Source: Komagataeibacter diospyri
GTDB lineage: Bacteria > Pseudomonadota > Alphaproteobacteria > Acetobacterales > Acetobacteraceae
DNA: 64,000 nucleotides
NCBI RefSeq assembly: GCF_006538165.1
Contig: NZ_BDLU01000063.1
Span: 1 to 64,000 of the forward strand
Reading direction: 5' to 3'
A program made the translations under genes and the position numbers. This document shows, in pieces, positions 49,812 to 59,408 of this stretch. Below the pieces are notes generated by a model. The model had not been told where the DNA came from and did no database searches. It saw only the letters and a list, made by a program, of their open reading frames with translations. Numbering within the stretch: position 1 is the first letter of the stretch; each line of letters opens with the position of its first letter.

Positions 49812-51731
49812 ATGAAGTTTCGTAAGAAGAAATCCGGCAACCGGCTCATGTCCCGTCCCGAGGAAGGCAAGAACCCTTCCCGTGGCGTATTCACCCGTCG
49901 TGCGCTTGTGCTTATGGCGGCACAGGGCGCGGTGCTGGGGGCATTGGGGGAACGCCTGTACGGGCTTCAGGTTCTCAACGGCAGCCATTATGCGAAGCTT
50001 GCGGAAAACAACCGTCTGAGCAAACGCTTCTTCGCGCCGCCACGCGGGCGGATCACGGACCGTTTCGGCATTTCGGTCGCGTCCAACCGCATCAACTGGC
50101 GTGCGCTTCTGCTGGCGGAAGAAACCACCGACATTGCCGGGACGCTGGAACGTTTTGGCCAGCTTGTGCCGCTGGAACCGCGTGACCTTACGCGTATCGA
50201 GCATGAACTGCGGCACAAGCGGCGGTTCATCCCGATCATGCTGCGTGATTTCCTGTCATGGGATGACATGGCGCGGCTGGAACTGAACATGCCCTCGCTG
50301 CCCGGCGTGCTGATCGATGTGGGCACGACGCGCGTCTATCCCTTTGGCCCGCTGCTGGCGCATGTGGTGGGTTATGTCGCCCCGCCCGCGGAAAAGGACG
50401 TGGTGCATAATGCCGAACTGGCGCTGCCGGGTATGCGTGTCGGCCGTTCGGGGATCGAGCAGACACAGGACGGCAACCTGCGCGGGCAGGTTGGTTCGGT
50501 CGAGATGGAGGTCAACGCCGTTGGCCGAGTCATGGCCGAACTGGACCGTGACGAGGGACTGGCAGGTGACGAGATCGCCCTGACCATCGACAGCGGCCTG
50601 CAGCAGCAGGTGCTTGGCCGCATTGCCGACCAGTCGGCCAGTGCAGTGGTGATGGACTGCCGCAATGGCGAAGTGCTGGCCATGGTCAGCAACCCGTCCT
50701 TCGACCCCTCGCTGTTCGATAGTGGCGTAAGCCAGGCCCAGTGGATCGAATGGACCAACAACAGCCAGACCCCGCTGATCAACAAGGCGGTATCGGGGCT
50801 GTACCCGCCCGGTTCCACCTTCAAGCCCGCCGTGGCCATGGCGGCGCTGCGCGCGGGCACGCTGTCGCCATCCGACCGGATTTCCTGCCCCGGCTACATT
50901 GATGTGGGCGGCACGCGCTTCCACTGCTGGTCACGCTATGGGCATGGGTCGATCAACCTGCGGCAGGGCCTCAAGTATTCCTGTGACGTCTTCTTTTACG
51001 AAGTCGCGCGCCGCACCGGCATGGACGCGATCGCGGCCACGTCCGAACTGTTCGGGCTGGGGGCGAAGCTGCCCGAAATCGAACTGCCCCATGTGCGCCA
51101 GGGCCTGATCCCAACGCCGACGTGGCGGCGCAGGCACGGGCACCACTGGAATGGCGGTGATACCATTGTCAGTGGCATCGGGCAGGGATTCGTGCAGGTC
51201 ACGCCGCTGCAACTGGCGACCTATGCCTCACGCATCGCCACTGGGCGTGAGGTGCAGCCGCACCTGATCCGTTCCATCGCGGGGCGCACGGCGGCGCTGA
51301 CCGATCTTGGCCATGCGTCGGGCATGGACATGCCTGACCACTTCTTTCAGGACATCCGTGCGGGCATGTTCGCCGTGGTGAATGAGGAAGGCGGCACGGC
51401 CCCCAAGGCCCGGCTGGACATTCCGGGCGTGCAGATGGCGGGCAAGACCGGGTCGGCGCAGGTGCGTCGCGTCTCGCGCGCGATGCGCGAAAGCGGGCAC
51501 TTCAATTCCGCCAACCTGCCATGGGAATATCGCCCGCATGCGCTGTTCATCTGCTATGCCCCGTATGACGCACCGCGCTACGCCACGGCGGTGGTGATCG
51601 AGCATGGCAATGCGGGTGCGGATGTCGCCGCCCCCCTTGCGCGTGATATCATGACCGATACCCTGCGTCGTGATCCGGTCAACCACCGTGAACCGCCGGG
51701 GCAGGAAGTGGCGCAGGCCGAGGTGGACTGA
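49812..51731 (+). CDS. mrdA: Penicillin-binding protein 2 (elongasome transpeptidase)
   Basis: 639-aa class B PBP that cross-links lateral wall peptidoglycan with RodA. A cytosolic basic tail and one membrane anchor (about 30-48) precede the dimerisation domain with RGRITDRFG. The transpeptidase domain has SxxK as STFK (nucleophile S335), the second motif SCD (390-392) and KTG (545-547). All active-site motifs are intact. It follows mreD by 36 bp. Confidence 0.96.
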   Translation: MKFRKKKSGNRLMSRPEEGKNPSRGVFTRRALVLMAAQGAVLGALGERLYGLQVLNGSHYAKLAENNRLSKRFFAPPRGRITDRFGISVASNRINWRALLLAEETTDIAGTLERFGQLVPLEPRDLTRIEHELRHKRRFIPIMLRDFLSWDDMARLELNMPSLPGVLIDVGTTRVYPFGPLLAHVVGYVAPPAEKDVVHNAELALPGMRVGRSGIEQTQDGNLRGQVGSVEMEVNAVGRVMAELDRDEGLAGDEIALTIDSGLQQQVLGRIADQSASAVVMDCRNGEVLAMVSNPSFDPSLFDSGVSQAQWIEWTNNSQTPLINKAVSGLYPPGSTFKPAVAMAALRAGTLSPSDRISCPGYIDVGGTRFHCWSRYGHGSINLRQGLKYSCDVFFYEVARRTGMDAIAATSELFGLGAKLPEIELPHVRQGLIPTPTWRRRHGHHWNGGDTIVSGIGQGFVQVTPLQLATYASRIATGREVQPHLIRSIAGRTAALTDLGHASGMDMPDHFFQDIRAGMFAVVNEEGGTAPKARLDIPGVQMAGKTGSAQVRRVSRAMRESGHFNSANLPWEYRPHALFICYAPYDAPRYATAVVIEHGNAGADVAAPLARDIMTDTLRRDPVNHREPPGQEVAQAEVD

Positions 51732-51792
51732 CCCACCCGCCGGTGACCCCGCTTGGGGCCATGCCATTGCCGTGCCTGTTGTGGAGAATGGA

Positions 51793-52947
51793 ATGAAATT
51801 CCAGAAGCGCCTGCTGCGCGCCGAACCCAATTTCCAGATCCTGACCAAGCTGTGGCAGGTCAACTGGCTGTATGTGCTGCTGATCTGCGCACTGGCGGTT
51901 GTGGGTTATGGGGCGCTGTATTCCGCGGGCGGGGGCACGTCGCGTCCGTTCGCGGGGCCGCAATCCATCCGCTTCTGCTTTGGCGTGGTCATGATGCTGG
52001 GCATTTCATTGATGAGTCCCGGCATACTGGTACGCATGGCGTGGCCGCTTTACATCTTCTCGCTCATCCTGCTCGTTGCCGTGCTGCGCATGGGGCATGT
52101 AGGCAAGGGGGCGGAGCGGTGGCTCATGCTGGGGGGGCTGCAGGTGCAGCCATCGGAACTGGCCAAGATCGCCCTCGTCCTCATGCTGGCGGCATGGTTT
52201 CACAAGATCAGTTACCGCCGCATGGGCAATCCGCTGTTTCTGCTGCCGCCCGCCCTTATGGTGCTTGTGCCGGTCGCCCTTGTGCTCAAGGAGCCAAACC
52301 TTGGCACCGCCGTCATCATTGGCACGGTGGGGGCCAGCATGTTCTTTGCCGCAGGTATGCGGCTGTGGCAGATCGCGCTGCTTATCCTGCCCATGCCGTT
52401 TCTGGCCAAGATTGCCTATGGCCACCTGCATGATTACCAGAAGGCGCGTGTCACGACCTTCCTGCATCCCGAAAGTGACCCGCTGGGGGCGGGCTACAAC
52501 ATCATCCAGTCCAAGATTGCGCTGGGGTCGGGGGGCATGTGGGGGCAGGGCTACCTGCATGGCACGCAGGGGCAGCTGAATTTCCTGCCTGAAAAGCAGA
52601 CCGACTTCATCTTCACCATGATTGCCGAGGAATGGGGTTATGTCGGTGGCATTACCGTTATCGGCATGCTGCTGCTGCTGGTTTTTGGCGGCATGCTGAT
52701 CGCCATGCGCAGCCGCAACCAGTTCGGGCGACTGCTGGGGCTGGGCATTTCAGTCAATTTCTTCCTGTACTGCGCGGTCAACCTGTCCATGGTGATGGGT
52801 GCGATCCCCGTGGGGGGCGTGCCGCTGCCGCTGATTTCCTATGGCGGTTCGGCCATGCTGATGGTCATGTTCGGTTTCGGGCTGCTCATGTCCGCATGGG
52901 TGCATCGCAACGATACATTTGGCGAAACGGTGGAGAACAGGGACTGA
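51793..52947 (+). CDS. rodA: SEDS peptidoglycan glycosyltransferase RodA
   Basis: 384-aa membrane polymerase of glycan strands, partner of PBP2. About ten transmembrane segments; family blocks are GGLQVQPSELAKIALVL, KEPNLGTAVI (the acidic residue near the active site) and the loop FLPEKQTDFIFTMIAEEWG, with PLPLISYGGSAM near the C-terminus. GGAG is 6 nt before ATG 51793; the frame is open upstream into mrdA but not conserved. It overlaps the DUF3293 gene (TGATG). Confidence 0.96.
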   Translation: MKFQKRLLRAEPNFQILTKLWQVNWLYVLLICALAVVGYGALYSAGGGTSRPFAGPQSIRFCFGVVMMLGISLMSPGILVRMAWPLYIFSLILLVAVLRMGHVGKGAERWLMLGGLQVQPSELAKIALVLMLAAWFHKISYRRMGNPLFLLPPALMVLVPVALVLKEPNLGTAVIIGTVGASMFFAAGMRLWQIALLILPMPFLAKIAYGHLHDYQKARVTTFLHPESDPLGAGYNIIQSKIALGSGGMWGQGYLHGTQGQLNFLPEKQTDFIFTMIAEEWGYVGGITVIGMLLLLVFGGMLIAMRSRNQFGRLLGLGISVNFFLYCAVNLSMVMGAIPVGGVPLPLISYGGSAMLMVMFGFGLLMSAWVHRNDTFGETVENRD

Positions 52948-53339
52948 TGACGGGCATTGTCCCGCCTACGGCCGCTGTTCACCGTGCCTATCGGCTGAGT
53001 ACGTACCATGCGCATGGCCTGCCGGTTATCCGTATTGACCAGCCGCCCCGTTGGCGGGGCAGGGCGCCGAAAGGTGACATCGTGCTGCTGAGCGCATGTA
53101 ATCCCGGTGGGCGACTGCGTGCGGATGGCTGGAACCGGCGGATGATGCGCGAACTGGCCCGCCATCTGCGTGGCGTGCCCCATGCATTGGGCGAAGGGCG
53201 GTCAGGTCGATGGTCCGAACCGCTTTACGCGGTGCGGGTGCCGCTGGCGCGCGGGTTGCGGCTTGCGCGCCTGTTCCGGCAGAATGCGGTGGTCGTGCTG
53301 CATGGCACGCGACCCGCGCGGCTGGTGTATCTGGCGTAA
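52947..53339 (+). CDS. DUF3293 domain-containing protein
   Basis: 130-aa small protein sharing its ATG with the rodA stop (TGATG). It carries VLLSACNPGGRLRADGWNRRM, which resembles the N-terminal block of DUF3293, and a second half RWSEPLYAVRVPL. No signal or membrane segment. The role is unknown; its place at the end of the rod operon may be incidental. A repeat copy begins a few bases after the stop. Confidence 0.7.
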   Translation: MTGIVPPTAAVHRAYRLSTYHAHGLPVIRIDQPPRWRGRAPKGDIVLLSACNPGGRLRADGWNRRMMRELARHLRGVPHALGEGRSGRWSEPLYAVRVPLARGLRLARLFRQNAVVVLHGTRPARLVYLA

Positions 53340-53345
53340 GGAAAG

Positions 53346-53423
53346 AAGTTTTTGGTTAAGCTTTTTGCAAAAAGCTTAAAAAAATGCCGCCTTTTTGAAA
53401 AAATGCGGCACCCAAAAACTTTT
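53346..53423 (+). repeat. Intergenic hairpin repeat, copy G
   Basis: Well-preserved: AAGTTTTTGGTTAAGC, hairpin AAGCTTTTTGCAAAAAGCTT, hairpin TGCCGCCTTTTTG/AAAAAATGCGGCA, then CACCCAAAAACTTTTA. Between convergent DUF3293 and glyS; the tail faces the glyS stop. Confidence 0.87.
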
Positions 53424-53448
53424 ACTACTTTATTTTTATCAGTTGGTA

Positions 53449-55509
53449 TCAGCCTTCAATCTGGCTGAAATCGGCGATCAGCACCGTCATGCGGCACAGT
53501 TCCGACAGCAGGCGCAGGCGGTTGGCGCGTACGGCGGGATCGGTGTCGTTCACAGTGACCTTGTCAAAGAACTGGTCAAGGGCCGGGCGCAGGGTCGCCA
53601 CGTCACGCATCGCATCTTCGTAGCGTTCCTGTGCGATGGCCTGTTCGACGGCCGGTATGGTTTTCTGCAACTGCTCGGCCAGCACCTTTTCCTCGGCCTG
53701 GGTGTACAGCGCCGGATTGGGCGTGCCCTCATGCGGGCCGTCCTTGCGGTCCTCGATGCGCAGGATATTGGCTGCGCGCTTGGTCGCCGCCAGCATGTTG
53801 CGCCCGTCCTCGGTCTCCAGCATGTCGGCAATGGCTTTTGCACGCGCCAGCAGGCGCACGATGTCCGTATCCGTGTTGCCAACCGATACGGCAGCAAGGA
53901 TGTCATGCCGCGCGCCTTCGCCACGCAGCTGCACGCGCAGGCGGTCAGCCACGAATTCTGGCAGAACGTCCAGATCGGGTGCAAGGCGCAGGGCTTCGGG
54001 CAGGCCCTGTGCCGCTTCCCAGAATACCTTGGCCAGATCCAGCCGCAGCCCGTTTTCACGGATGATGCGGATTACCCCCAGCGCCGCGCGACGCAGGGCG
54101 TAAGGGTCGCCCGACCCACCCGGCTTTTCACCCACGGCAAAGAAGGCGGCCAGCATGTCGATCTTGTCCGCCAGAGCGACCGTGACCGAAACCGGGGCAC
54201 GGGGCACGTCGTCCTGCGGGCCACGGGGCATGTAATGCGCGCCAATGGCATCGGCTACCGCATCCGCTTCCCCATCATGACGGGCGTAATAGCCCCCCAT
54301 GATACCCTGCAGTTCCGGGAATTCCCCTACCATGCCGGTGGTCAGGTCCGCTTTGCACAGCAGTGCCGCGCGTTCGGCCTGTGCCGTGTCGGCACCTGTC
54401 AGCGGGGCCAGTAGCCCGGCAAGGCGAACAATGCGCTGCACGCGCGCACCCTGACTGCCAAGCGATGCATGGAACACGATCCTGTCCAGCGCGGGCACGC
54501 GGCTTTCCAGCGTGCGGGCGCGGTCAAGATCCCAGAAATGCCGTGCATCGGCAAAACGCGCGCGCAGCACGCGTTCATTGCCCGCGATGGTCAGCGCACC
54601 GCCATCACGGGGCAGCAGGTTGGCGACGAAGGCAAAGCGGGGCGCCGCAGAGCCATCGGTATTGCGCAGCGCGAAGTAGCGCTGGTTCACGCGCATGGAA
54701 ACCTGCATTACTTCGGGTGGCAGGGTCATGAATTCGTCGTCGATCTGGCCCAGAAATGGCACCGGCCATTCGGTCAGGCCCGCGACTTCGTCAATCAGGC
54801 CGGGATCGGTCACGACGCTCAGCCCTTCCTCGGCCGCAAGGCGTGCCACACCTTCGGCAATGATGGTGCGCCGTGCGGCGGCGTCGGGCTCGACCTGATG
54901 GGCGCGCAGGCCATCCAGCCATTCTTTCGTGCTGCTGACGGCAAACGCGCCGGGCGCGGTGAAACGGTGGCCTTCGGTCAGGTTGCCAGCCTTCAGGCCA
55001 TGGCCGTTATCCTCGCCTTCCGCCAGCGTGAAGTCCACGACCGCACCATCAAGGATGCATACGATCCGGCGTAGCGGGCGCACCCATGTAAAGGCGCTGC
55101 CAACACCCCAGCGCATGGATTTGGGCCACGGGAAACGGCGCAGCAGGCCGGGCAGGACGCTGGCCACCTGCTGGGCCGCCGGGATGGGAGCGATCTCACG
55201 ATGCATTACCCAGAAGCCATTTTCCGCCACCAGCGCGTCACGGTCCACCCCATGCTTGCGCATGAAGCCTGCCAGTGCCTTTTCCGGGGCACTTTCACGC
55301 GGGCCGCGTTCATTCACCGTGCCGCCGGGCACCGTTGCATCCACCGTCAGCGACAGTGCGATACGGCGCGGGCTGGCAAATGCCGTAGTATTGCGCGGGT
55401 TGAGGGGACTGAGCGCCTCACACACCAGGCGTTCGAGGTCGGCTGCCGCGCGCGCCTGCATGCGGGCGGGGATTTCCTCGGAAAAGAGTTCGATAAGAAG
55501 TTCGGGCAT
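53449..55509 (-). CDS. glyS: Glycyl-tRNA synthetase beta subunit
   Basis: 686-aa large subunit of the alpha2beta2 enzyme, which binds and positions tRNA-Gly. It starts MPELLIELFSEEIPARM, the conserved N-terminus of the family, and includes GVTRP-like FTWVRPLRRIVCILDG, an HD-type region GEFPELQGIMGGYYARHDGE and the C-terminal anticodon-binding part with FFDKVTVN. It follows glyQ by 6 bp. Confidence 0.96.
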   Translation of the reverse strand: MPELLIELFSEEIPARMQARAAADLERLVCEALSPLNPRNTTAFASPRRIALSLTVDATVPGGTVNERGPRESAPEKALAGFMRKHGVDRDALVAENGFWVMHREIAPIPAAQQVASVLPGLLRRFPWPKSMRWGVGSAFTWVRPLRRIVCILDGAVVDFTLAEGEDNGHGLKAGNLTEGHRFTAPGAFAVSSTKEWLDGLRAHQVEPDAAARRTIIAEGVARLAAEEGLSVVTDPGLIDEVAGLTEWPVPFLGQIDDEFMTLPPEVMQVSMRVNQRYFALRNTDGSAAPRFAFVANLLPRDGGALTIAGNERVLRARFADARHFWDLDRARTLESRVPALDRIVFHASLGSQGARVQRIVRLAGLLAPLTGADTAQAERAALLCKADLTTGMVGEFPELQGIMGGYYARHDGEADAVADAIGAHYMPRGPQDDVPRAPVSVTVALADKIDMLAAFFAVGEKPGGSGDPYALRRAALGVIRIIRENGLRLDLAKVFWEAAQGLPEALRLAPDLDVLPEFVADRLRVQLRGEGARHDILAAVSVGNTDTDIVRLLARAKAIADMLETEDGRNMLAATKRAANILRIEDRKDGPHEGTPNPALYTQAEEKVLAEQLQKTIPAVEQAIAQERYEDAMRDVATLRPALDQFFDKVTVNDTDPAVRANRLRLLSELCRMTVLIADFSQIEG

Positions 55510-55515
55510 GATCTC

Positions 55516-56406
55516 TTATTCCTCGCCCGCCAGCCACGCTTCGCAGCAGCGTTTGGCCAGCGCGCGTACGCGGCCGATATAGGATGCCCGTTCGCTGACG
55601 CTGATCACGCCGCGTGCATCGAGCAGGTTGAACAGGTGACTGGCCTTCAGGCACTGGTCATAGGCGGGCTGGGCCAGCCCCGCTTCGGCCAGGGCGTTGG
55701 ATTCGCGCTCGGCGTCGATGAAGTGACGGTGCAGCATCTCCACATCCGCCGCCTCGAAGTTGTGGCGGGAATAATCCTGTTCCGCGCGCAGGAACACATC
55801 GCCGTATTTCAGACCCTGCCCGTTGAAATCGAGGTCATAGACATTCTCGATTCCCTGCACGTACATCGCCAGCCGTTCCAGCCCGTAGGTCAGTTCGGTC
55901 GAAGGCATGACGGTGGGAATGCCGCCAACCTGCTGGAAATAGGTGAACTGCGTCACCTCCATCCCGTCGCACCAGACTTCCCAGCCCAGTCCCCATGCGC
56001 CGATGGTGGGGTTTTCCCAGTCATCCTCGACAAAGCGGATATCGTGTTCCAGCGGGTCGATGCCAATGGCGCGATAGCTGTCCAGCAGCAGCTTCTGGCT
56101 GTCTTCCGGCGTAGGCTTGAGCAGTACCTGATACTGGTAATAGTGCTGCAGCCGATTCGGGTTTTCGCCATAGCGGCCATCGGACGGGCGGCGGCAGGGC
56201 TGGACATAGGCCGCCTTCCACGGTTTCGGGCCAAGCGCGCGCAGCGTGGTGTGCGGCGACAGGGTGCCCGCGCCCACTTCGGTGTCGTAGGGCTGGAGAA
56301 TGGCGCAGCCCTGATCGGACCAGAACTGGTGTAGTTTCAGGATCAGCCCCTGAAACGACAGCGGGCGGGAAGATGTGGGTGATCGGGGCACAGGGGCCGG
56401 GTCCAT
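55516..56406 (-). CDS. glyQ: Glycyl-tRNA synthetase alpha subunit
   Basis: 296-aa catalytic subunit that makes glycyl-adenylate. Conserved blocks: [48 protein letters not shown] and [12 protein letters not shown] 56406 has GGAG 10 nt upstream; a TTG at 56424 is less likely. It heads glyQS. Confidence 0.96.
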   Translation of the reverse strand: MDPAPVPRSPTSSRPLSFQGLILKLHQFWSDQGCAILQPYDTEVGAGTLSPHTTLRALGPKPWKAAYVQPCRRPSDGRYGENPNRLQHYYQYQVLLKPTPEDSQKLLLDSYRAIGIDPLEHDIRFVEDDWENPTIGAWGLGWEVWCDGMEVTQFTYFQQVGGIPTVMPSTELTYGLERLAMYVQGIENVYDLDFNGQGLKYGDVFLRAEQDYSRHNFEAADVEMLHRHFIDAERESNALAEAGLAQPAYDQCLKASHLFNLLDARGVISVSERASYIGRVRALAKRCCEAWLAGEE

Positions 56407-56616
56407 GAACAAGATGCTCCGCAAAACGGGGACAGGTATGCACCATCTGGCGCAAAATCGCCGGACAGCATACCGTTATGCGGCCCCGACCGGAAGGTAG
56501 GGCGTGCCCTGAGCCCGGATCGACCCTGTATGGCAGGATCCGCCCTTGCTTATTGCACGCGCACGACCCACATCGGCAGGGAAACGGTATTCCCAGCCCA
56601 AGGCAGGACAGACAGG

Positions 56617-57378
56617 ATGAATGACCAGGAACGCCAGCTGATCACACAGTTTTTTGCCCGCGTCGGGGGCAATGCCCCCGGCAGCGTGCCCCAGACGGCA
56701 AACGCCCTTCCGCCAATCGACCCGCAGGCCGACCAGTATATCGGGGAGATGTTCCAGAAATATCCTGAAGCCCGCTACCGCATCACCCAGACTGCCGTGG
56801 TGCAGGAAGCCGCGCTGGCGGAGGCGCAGAACCAGATCCGCCAGCTTCAGTGGCAGGTGCAGCAGGCGCAGCAGCAGATCCAGCAGCTTCAGCAGCAGGC
56901 CCAGTCCCAGCCATCATCGGGCGGCGGGTTCCTCAGCGGCATGTTCGGTGGCGGGCAGCGCGCGCAGCAGGCCGCCCCCCCGCCGGGCTGGGGAGGTGCA
57001 GCACCCTCTGCTCCGCCGCCGCAGCCGGTCTATCCGCCGGGTATGCAGCCGGGCATGTTCCCCGCGCGCGGTTCGGGCTTCCTTGGGTCGGCCCTGACCA
57101 CGGCGGCGGGCGTCGCTGGTGGCATGATGATGGGCAATGCGCTGACGGGCCTGTTCAGCGGTCATCATGACGCGGGCGGATTCGCCAGTGGCATGCCGCA
57201 GCCGGGGAGTGAGACGATCAACAACTACTATGGCGACAGCACGGCGGGCACCGGCGGTGCCGACCCGTTCGCCGGTGGTGGCACCAGCGCCGACCCCGGC
57301 TTTGACGCTGGTGGCGGCGATGATAGCGGCGGATTTGATGGGGGCGGTTTCGACGCGGGCGACGATAACAGCTTCTGA
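56617..57378 (+). CDS. DUF2076 domain-containing protein
   Basis: 253 aa. The N-terminal DUF2076 core (MNDQERQLITQFFARVG to about 85) is followed by a Gln-rich coiled coil (QWQVQQAQQQIQQLQQQ), a Pro/Gly region, a hydrophobic glycine-rich hairpin (ALTTAAGVAGGMMMGNAL) and an acidic Gly/Asp tail. AGGA is 8 nt before ATG 56617. The family occurs widely in alphaproteobacteria without known function; a periplasmic or membrane role is likely from the hydrophobic segment. Confidence 0.85.
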   Translation: MNDQERQLITQFFARVGGNAPGSVPQTANALPPIDPQADQYIGEMFQKYPEARYRITQTAVVQEAALAEAQNQIRQLQWQVQQAQQQIQQLQQQAQSQPSSGGGFLSGMFGGGQRAQQAAPPPGWGGAAPSAPPPQPVYPPGMQPGMFPARGSGFLGSALTTAAGVAGGMMMGNALTGLFSGHHDAGGFASGMPQPGSETINNYYGDSTAGTGGADPFAGGGTSADPGFDAGGGDDSGGFDGGGFDAGDDNSF

Positions 57379-57402
57379 CCGGCGCCCATGGCGCGATTGG
57401 GA

Positions 57403-57436
57403 AGGGGCATCCATCATGGGTGCCCCTTTTTCTTTC
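57403..57436 (+). terminator. Rho-independent terminator after the DUF2076 gene
   Basis: AGGGGCA (57403-57409) pairs with TGCCCCT (57421-57427), with CC/GG inside and loop ATCAT, followed by TTTTTCTTT. It lies 25 bp after the stop at 57378. Confidence 0.85.
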
Positions 57437-57509
57437 AGTGGTATTTCCTGAAACTTTTTTTATCAGTGGTTTGTTTTTGAACCTTAGCAGGGCAGAGGGG
57501 GAGCAGGGC

Positions 57510-58166
57510 ATGACACAGCGGGAATTCATGCTCGACCTGCCGCTTTCTCCTGTTCCGAAGCATGAGGTGCTTGATACGGGGGCCGCTGTGCTGCGTGGCC
57601 ATGCGGCCATGCAGGCGACGGATATGCTGGCGGGTATAAAGCAGATTGCACGGCTTTCCCCTTTCCGACGCATGACGACAGCGGGCGGCGGCATGATGTC
57701 GGTCGCCATGACCTGCTGCGGGGCTGCTGGCTGGTGTAGTGATGCGCGTGGCCACCGTTATGAAACTCATGATCCCATGACGGGTCAGTCCTGGCCCGCC
57801 CTGCCGACTGCATGGCGGGCATGGGCCACCGACGCCGCGCGGCTGGCAGGGTATGATGGTTTCGCGCCTGATACCTGCCTGATCAACGGATATCGGCCGG
57901 GTGCGCGCATGGGGCTGCATCAGGATGATGATGAACGGACGGATGCGCCGGTTGTGTCCGTCTCCTTCGGTCTGCCTGCCATGTTCCAGTGGGGCGGGTT
58001 GCAGCGGACGGACCCGGTCCGGCGCATTCCCCTGCTGCATGGGGATGTCGTGGTGTGGGGCGGCCTGTCACGGCTGGTGTTCCACGGTATCGCCGCGTTG
58101 CGGGCGGGCCAGCACCCGGTGACGGGTCCGTGCCGTTACAACCTGACCTTCCGGCGGGTGTGGTAA
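57510..58166 (+). CDS. alkB: Alkylated DNA repair dioxygenase AlkB
   Basis: 218-aa Fe(II)/2-oxoglutarate dioxygenase that demethylates 1-methyladenine and 3-methylcytosine. Iron ligands are H137 and D139 in GLHQDDDE and H192 in VFHGI; the 2-oxoglutarate Arg is in RYNLTFRR (R209/R215). Substrate-lid segment LINGYRPGARMG is typical. GGAG is 6 nt before ATG 57510. It is a stand-alone gene, without the ada arrangement of E. coli. Confidence 0.93.
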   Translation: MTQREFMLDLPLSPVPKHEVLDTGAAVLRGHAAMQATDMLAGIKQIARLSPFRRMTTAGGGMMSVAMTCCGAAGWCSDARGHRYETHDPMTGQSWPALPTAWRAWATDAARLAGYDGFAPDTCLINGYRPGARMGLHQDDDERTDAPVVSVSFGLPAMFQWGGLQRTDPVRRIPLLHGDVVVWGGLSRLVFHGIAALRAGQHPVTGPCRYNLTFRRVW

Positions 58167-58178
58167 GGTGGGGTGGTC

Positions 58179-58525
58179 TCAGGGCTGACGGAACTGTCTG
58201 TTTCCCCGGAAATTGTCGAACAGGGTCTGCAGCTCGTTGCGTCGTGTCCCGAACTGTTCGGTATCCATGTTGGTGATCCTGAACAGGTCATCGGGATTGA
58301 GTGGCCCATCAACGCGCTGGACATGAGGTAACTGAAAATATCAAATGCCTGCGCGCGTATGACGGGGGCCGTGCATTTATGCCGGGACAGGCAGGTGATG
58401 GCCTGCTTCAGTTGCCCGTATTCCCTTTCATCCCACATGTATTTTTCATGTAGCCTGCCGGTGAATGAATGGTCGCTGAAGTGTGGGTTGCAGGGGGCGT
58501 TGCAGGCGATGGTCCGTTCCGCCAA
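58179..58525 (-). pseudogene. Small gene of unknown function, apparently split by a frameshift
   Basis: One frame starts at TTG 58525 (GGAG 7 nt upstream) and reads MAERTIACNAPCNPHFSDH, then YMWDEREYGQLKQAITCL up to AFDIF near 58336. A second, -1 frame continues as QLPHVQRVDGPLNPDDLF, then RITNMDTEQFGTRR and ends in TGA at 58179. The first frame's own continuation is Ser/Pro/Thr-rich and runs into alkB, while the second is amphipathic and stops 12 bp after alkB, so the composite is more protein-like. The switch is at TATTTTCAGT (58331-58340). It could be a real lesion, a sequencing error or, less likely, programmed frameshifting. Family not recognised. Confidence 0.5.
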
Positions 58526-58643
58526 GGTTATGCTCCATAACTGGCCTGTTCCGTTACCTGACCATCGTGGTGGTATTGCACTCTGTTAGGAAAGGCGGAA
58601 GGGAAAGCCGACACGAACAATCGTCGGGCATGTAAATAGAAAG

Positions 58644-58724
58644 AAAGTTTTTGGCGAAGCTTTTTGAAAAAAGATTCGGAAAGAATGCCGCCTTTTTGGG
58701 AAAAGGCGGCACCCAGAACTTTTC
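58644..58724 (+). repeat. Intergenic hairpin repeat, copy H
   Basis: AAAGTTTTTGGCGAAGC, hairpin GAAGCTTTTTG.../...AAAAGATTC, hairpin GCCGCCTTTTTGG/GAAAAGGCGGC, right arm CACCCAGAACTTTTC. The tail faces the eda stop, 24 bp away. Confidence 0.85.
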
Positions 58725-58748
58725 TTTTTATCAATTTGTTATGGGGTA

Positions 58749-59363
58749 TCAGACCTTGAGTGCGGCGGCCTGCTTCGCGCGTGCCGTAATCGCCGCGACA
58801 TCAGGCGTGCCCGTGGGCACCAGCCACGATCCACCCACGCACAGGACAGATGGCAGGCCCAGCCATTCGGCTGCGGTATCAGCCTTGATGCCGCCAGTGG
58901 GGCAGAAACGCGCCTGACCGAACGGGGCGGACAGGGCCTTCAGCGCCGGAATGCCACCTGCCGCGACGGCGGGGAAGAATTTGAAATGCGTCAGTCCCAG
59001 ATCCAGCCCGCGCATGATGTCGCTGGCATTGGCCGTGCCGGGCAGCAGCGGGACGTCGCACGCGTTTGCGGCATGGGCGACATTGGCGGTCAGGCCGGGG
59101 CTGACGATAAAGCGGGCTCCCGCGTCAACCGAACTTTTCAGGTCATCGCCATTCAGCACGGTGCCAGCGCCCACGACGGCACCTTCCACCTTCGCCATTT
59201 CGGCAATGACTTCCAGCGCGCATTCGGTGCGCAGGGTGACTTCCAGCGCGCGCAGGCCACCGGCCACCAGAGCTTCGGCCACCGGGCGGGCATGGGCGGG
59301 ATCGTGGATGACCAGCACCGGGATAACCGGGGCAAGGGTCATGATGTCTTCAATGCGGGCCAT
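58749..59363 (-). CDS. eda: 2-keto-3-deoxy-6-phosphogluconate aldolase
   Basis: 204-aa Entner-Doudoroff aldolase splitting KDPG into pyruvate and glyceraldehyde-3-phosphate. The catalytic Glu is in LEVTLRTE and the Schiff-base Lys in THFKFFPA; phosphate-binding GAGTVLN and FCPTGGI are present. A strong GGGAGG precedes ATG 59363. It follows edd by 45 bp in the same operon. Confidence 0.95.
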   Translation of the reverse strand: MARIEDIMTLAPVIPVLVIHDPAHARPVAEALVAGGLRALEVTLRTECALEVIAEMAKVEGAVVGAGTVLNGDDLKSSVDAGARFIVSPGLTANVAHAANACDVPLLPGTANASDIMRGLDLGLTHFKFFPAVAAGGIPALKALSAPFGQARFCPTGGIKADTAAEWLGLPSVLCVGGSWLVPTGTPDVAAITARAKQAAALKV

Positions 59364-59408
59364 GTCGGCCTCCCTTTTTCACAACGGTTCGCGGCGCATG
59401 CGCCGGGT

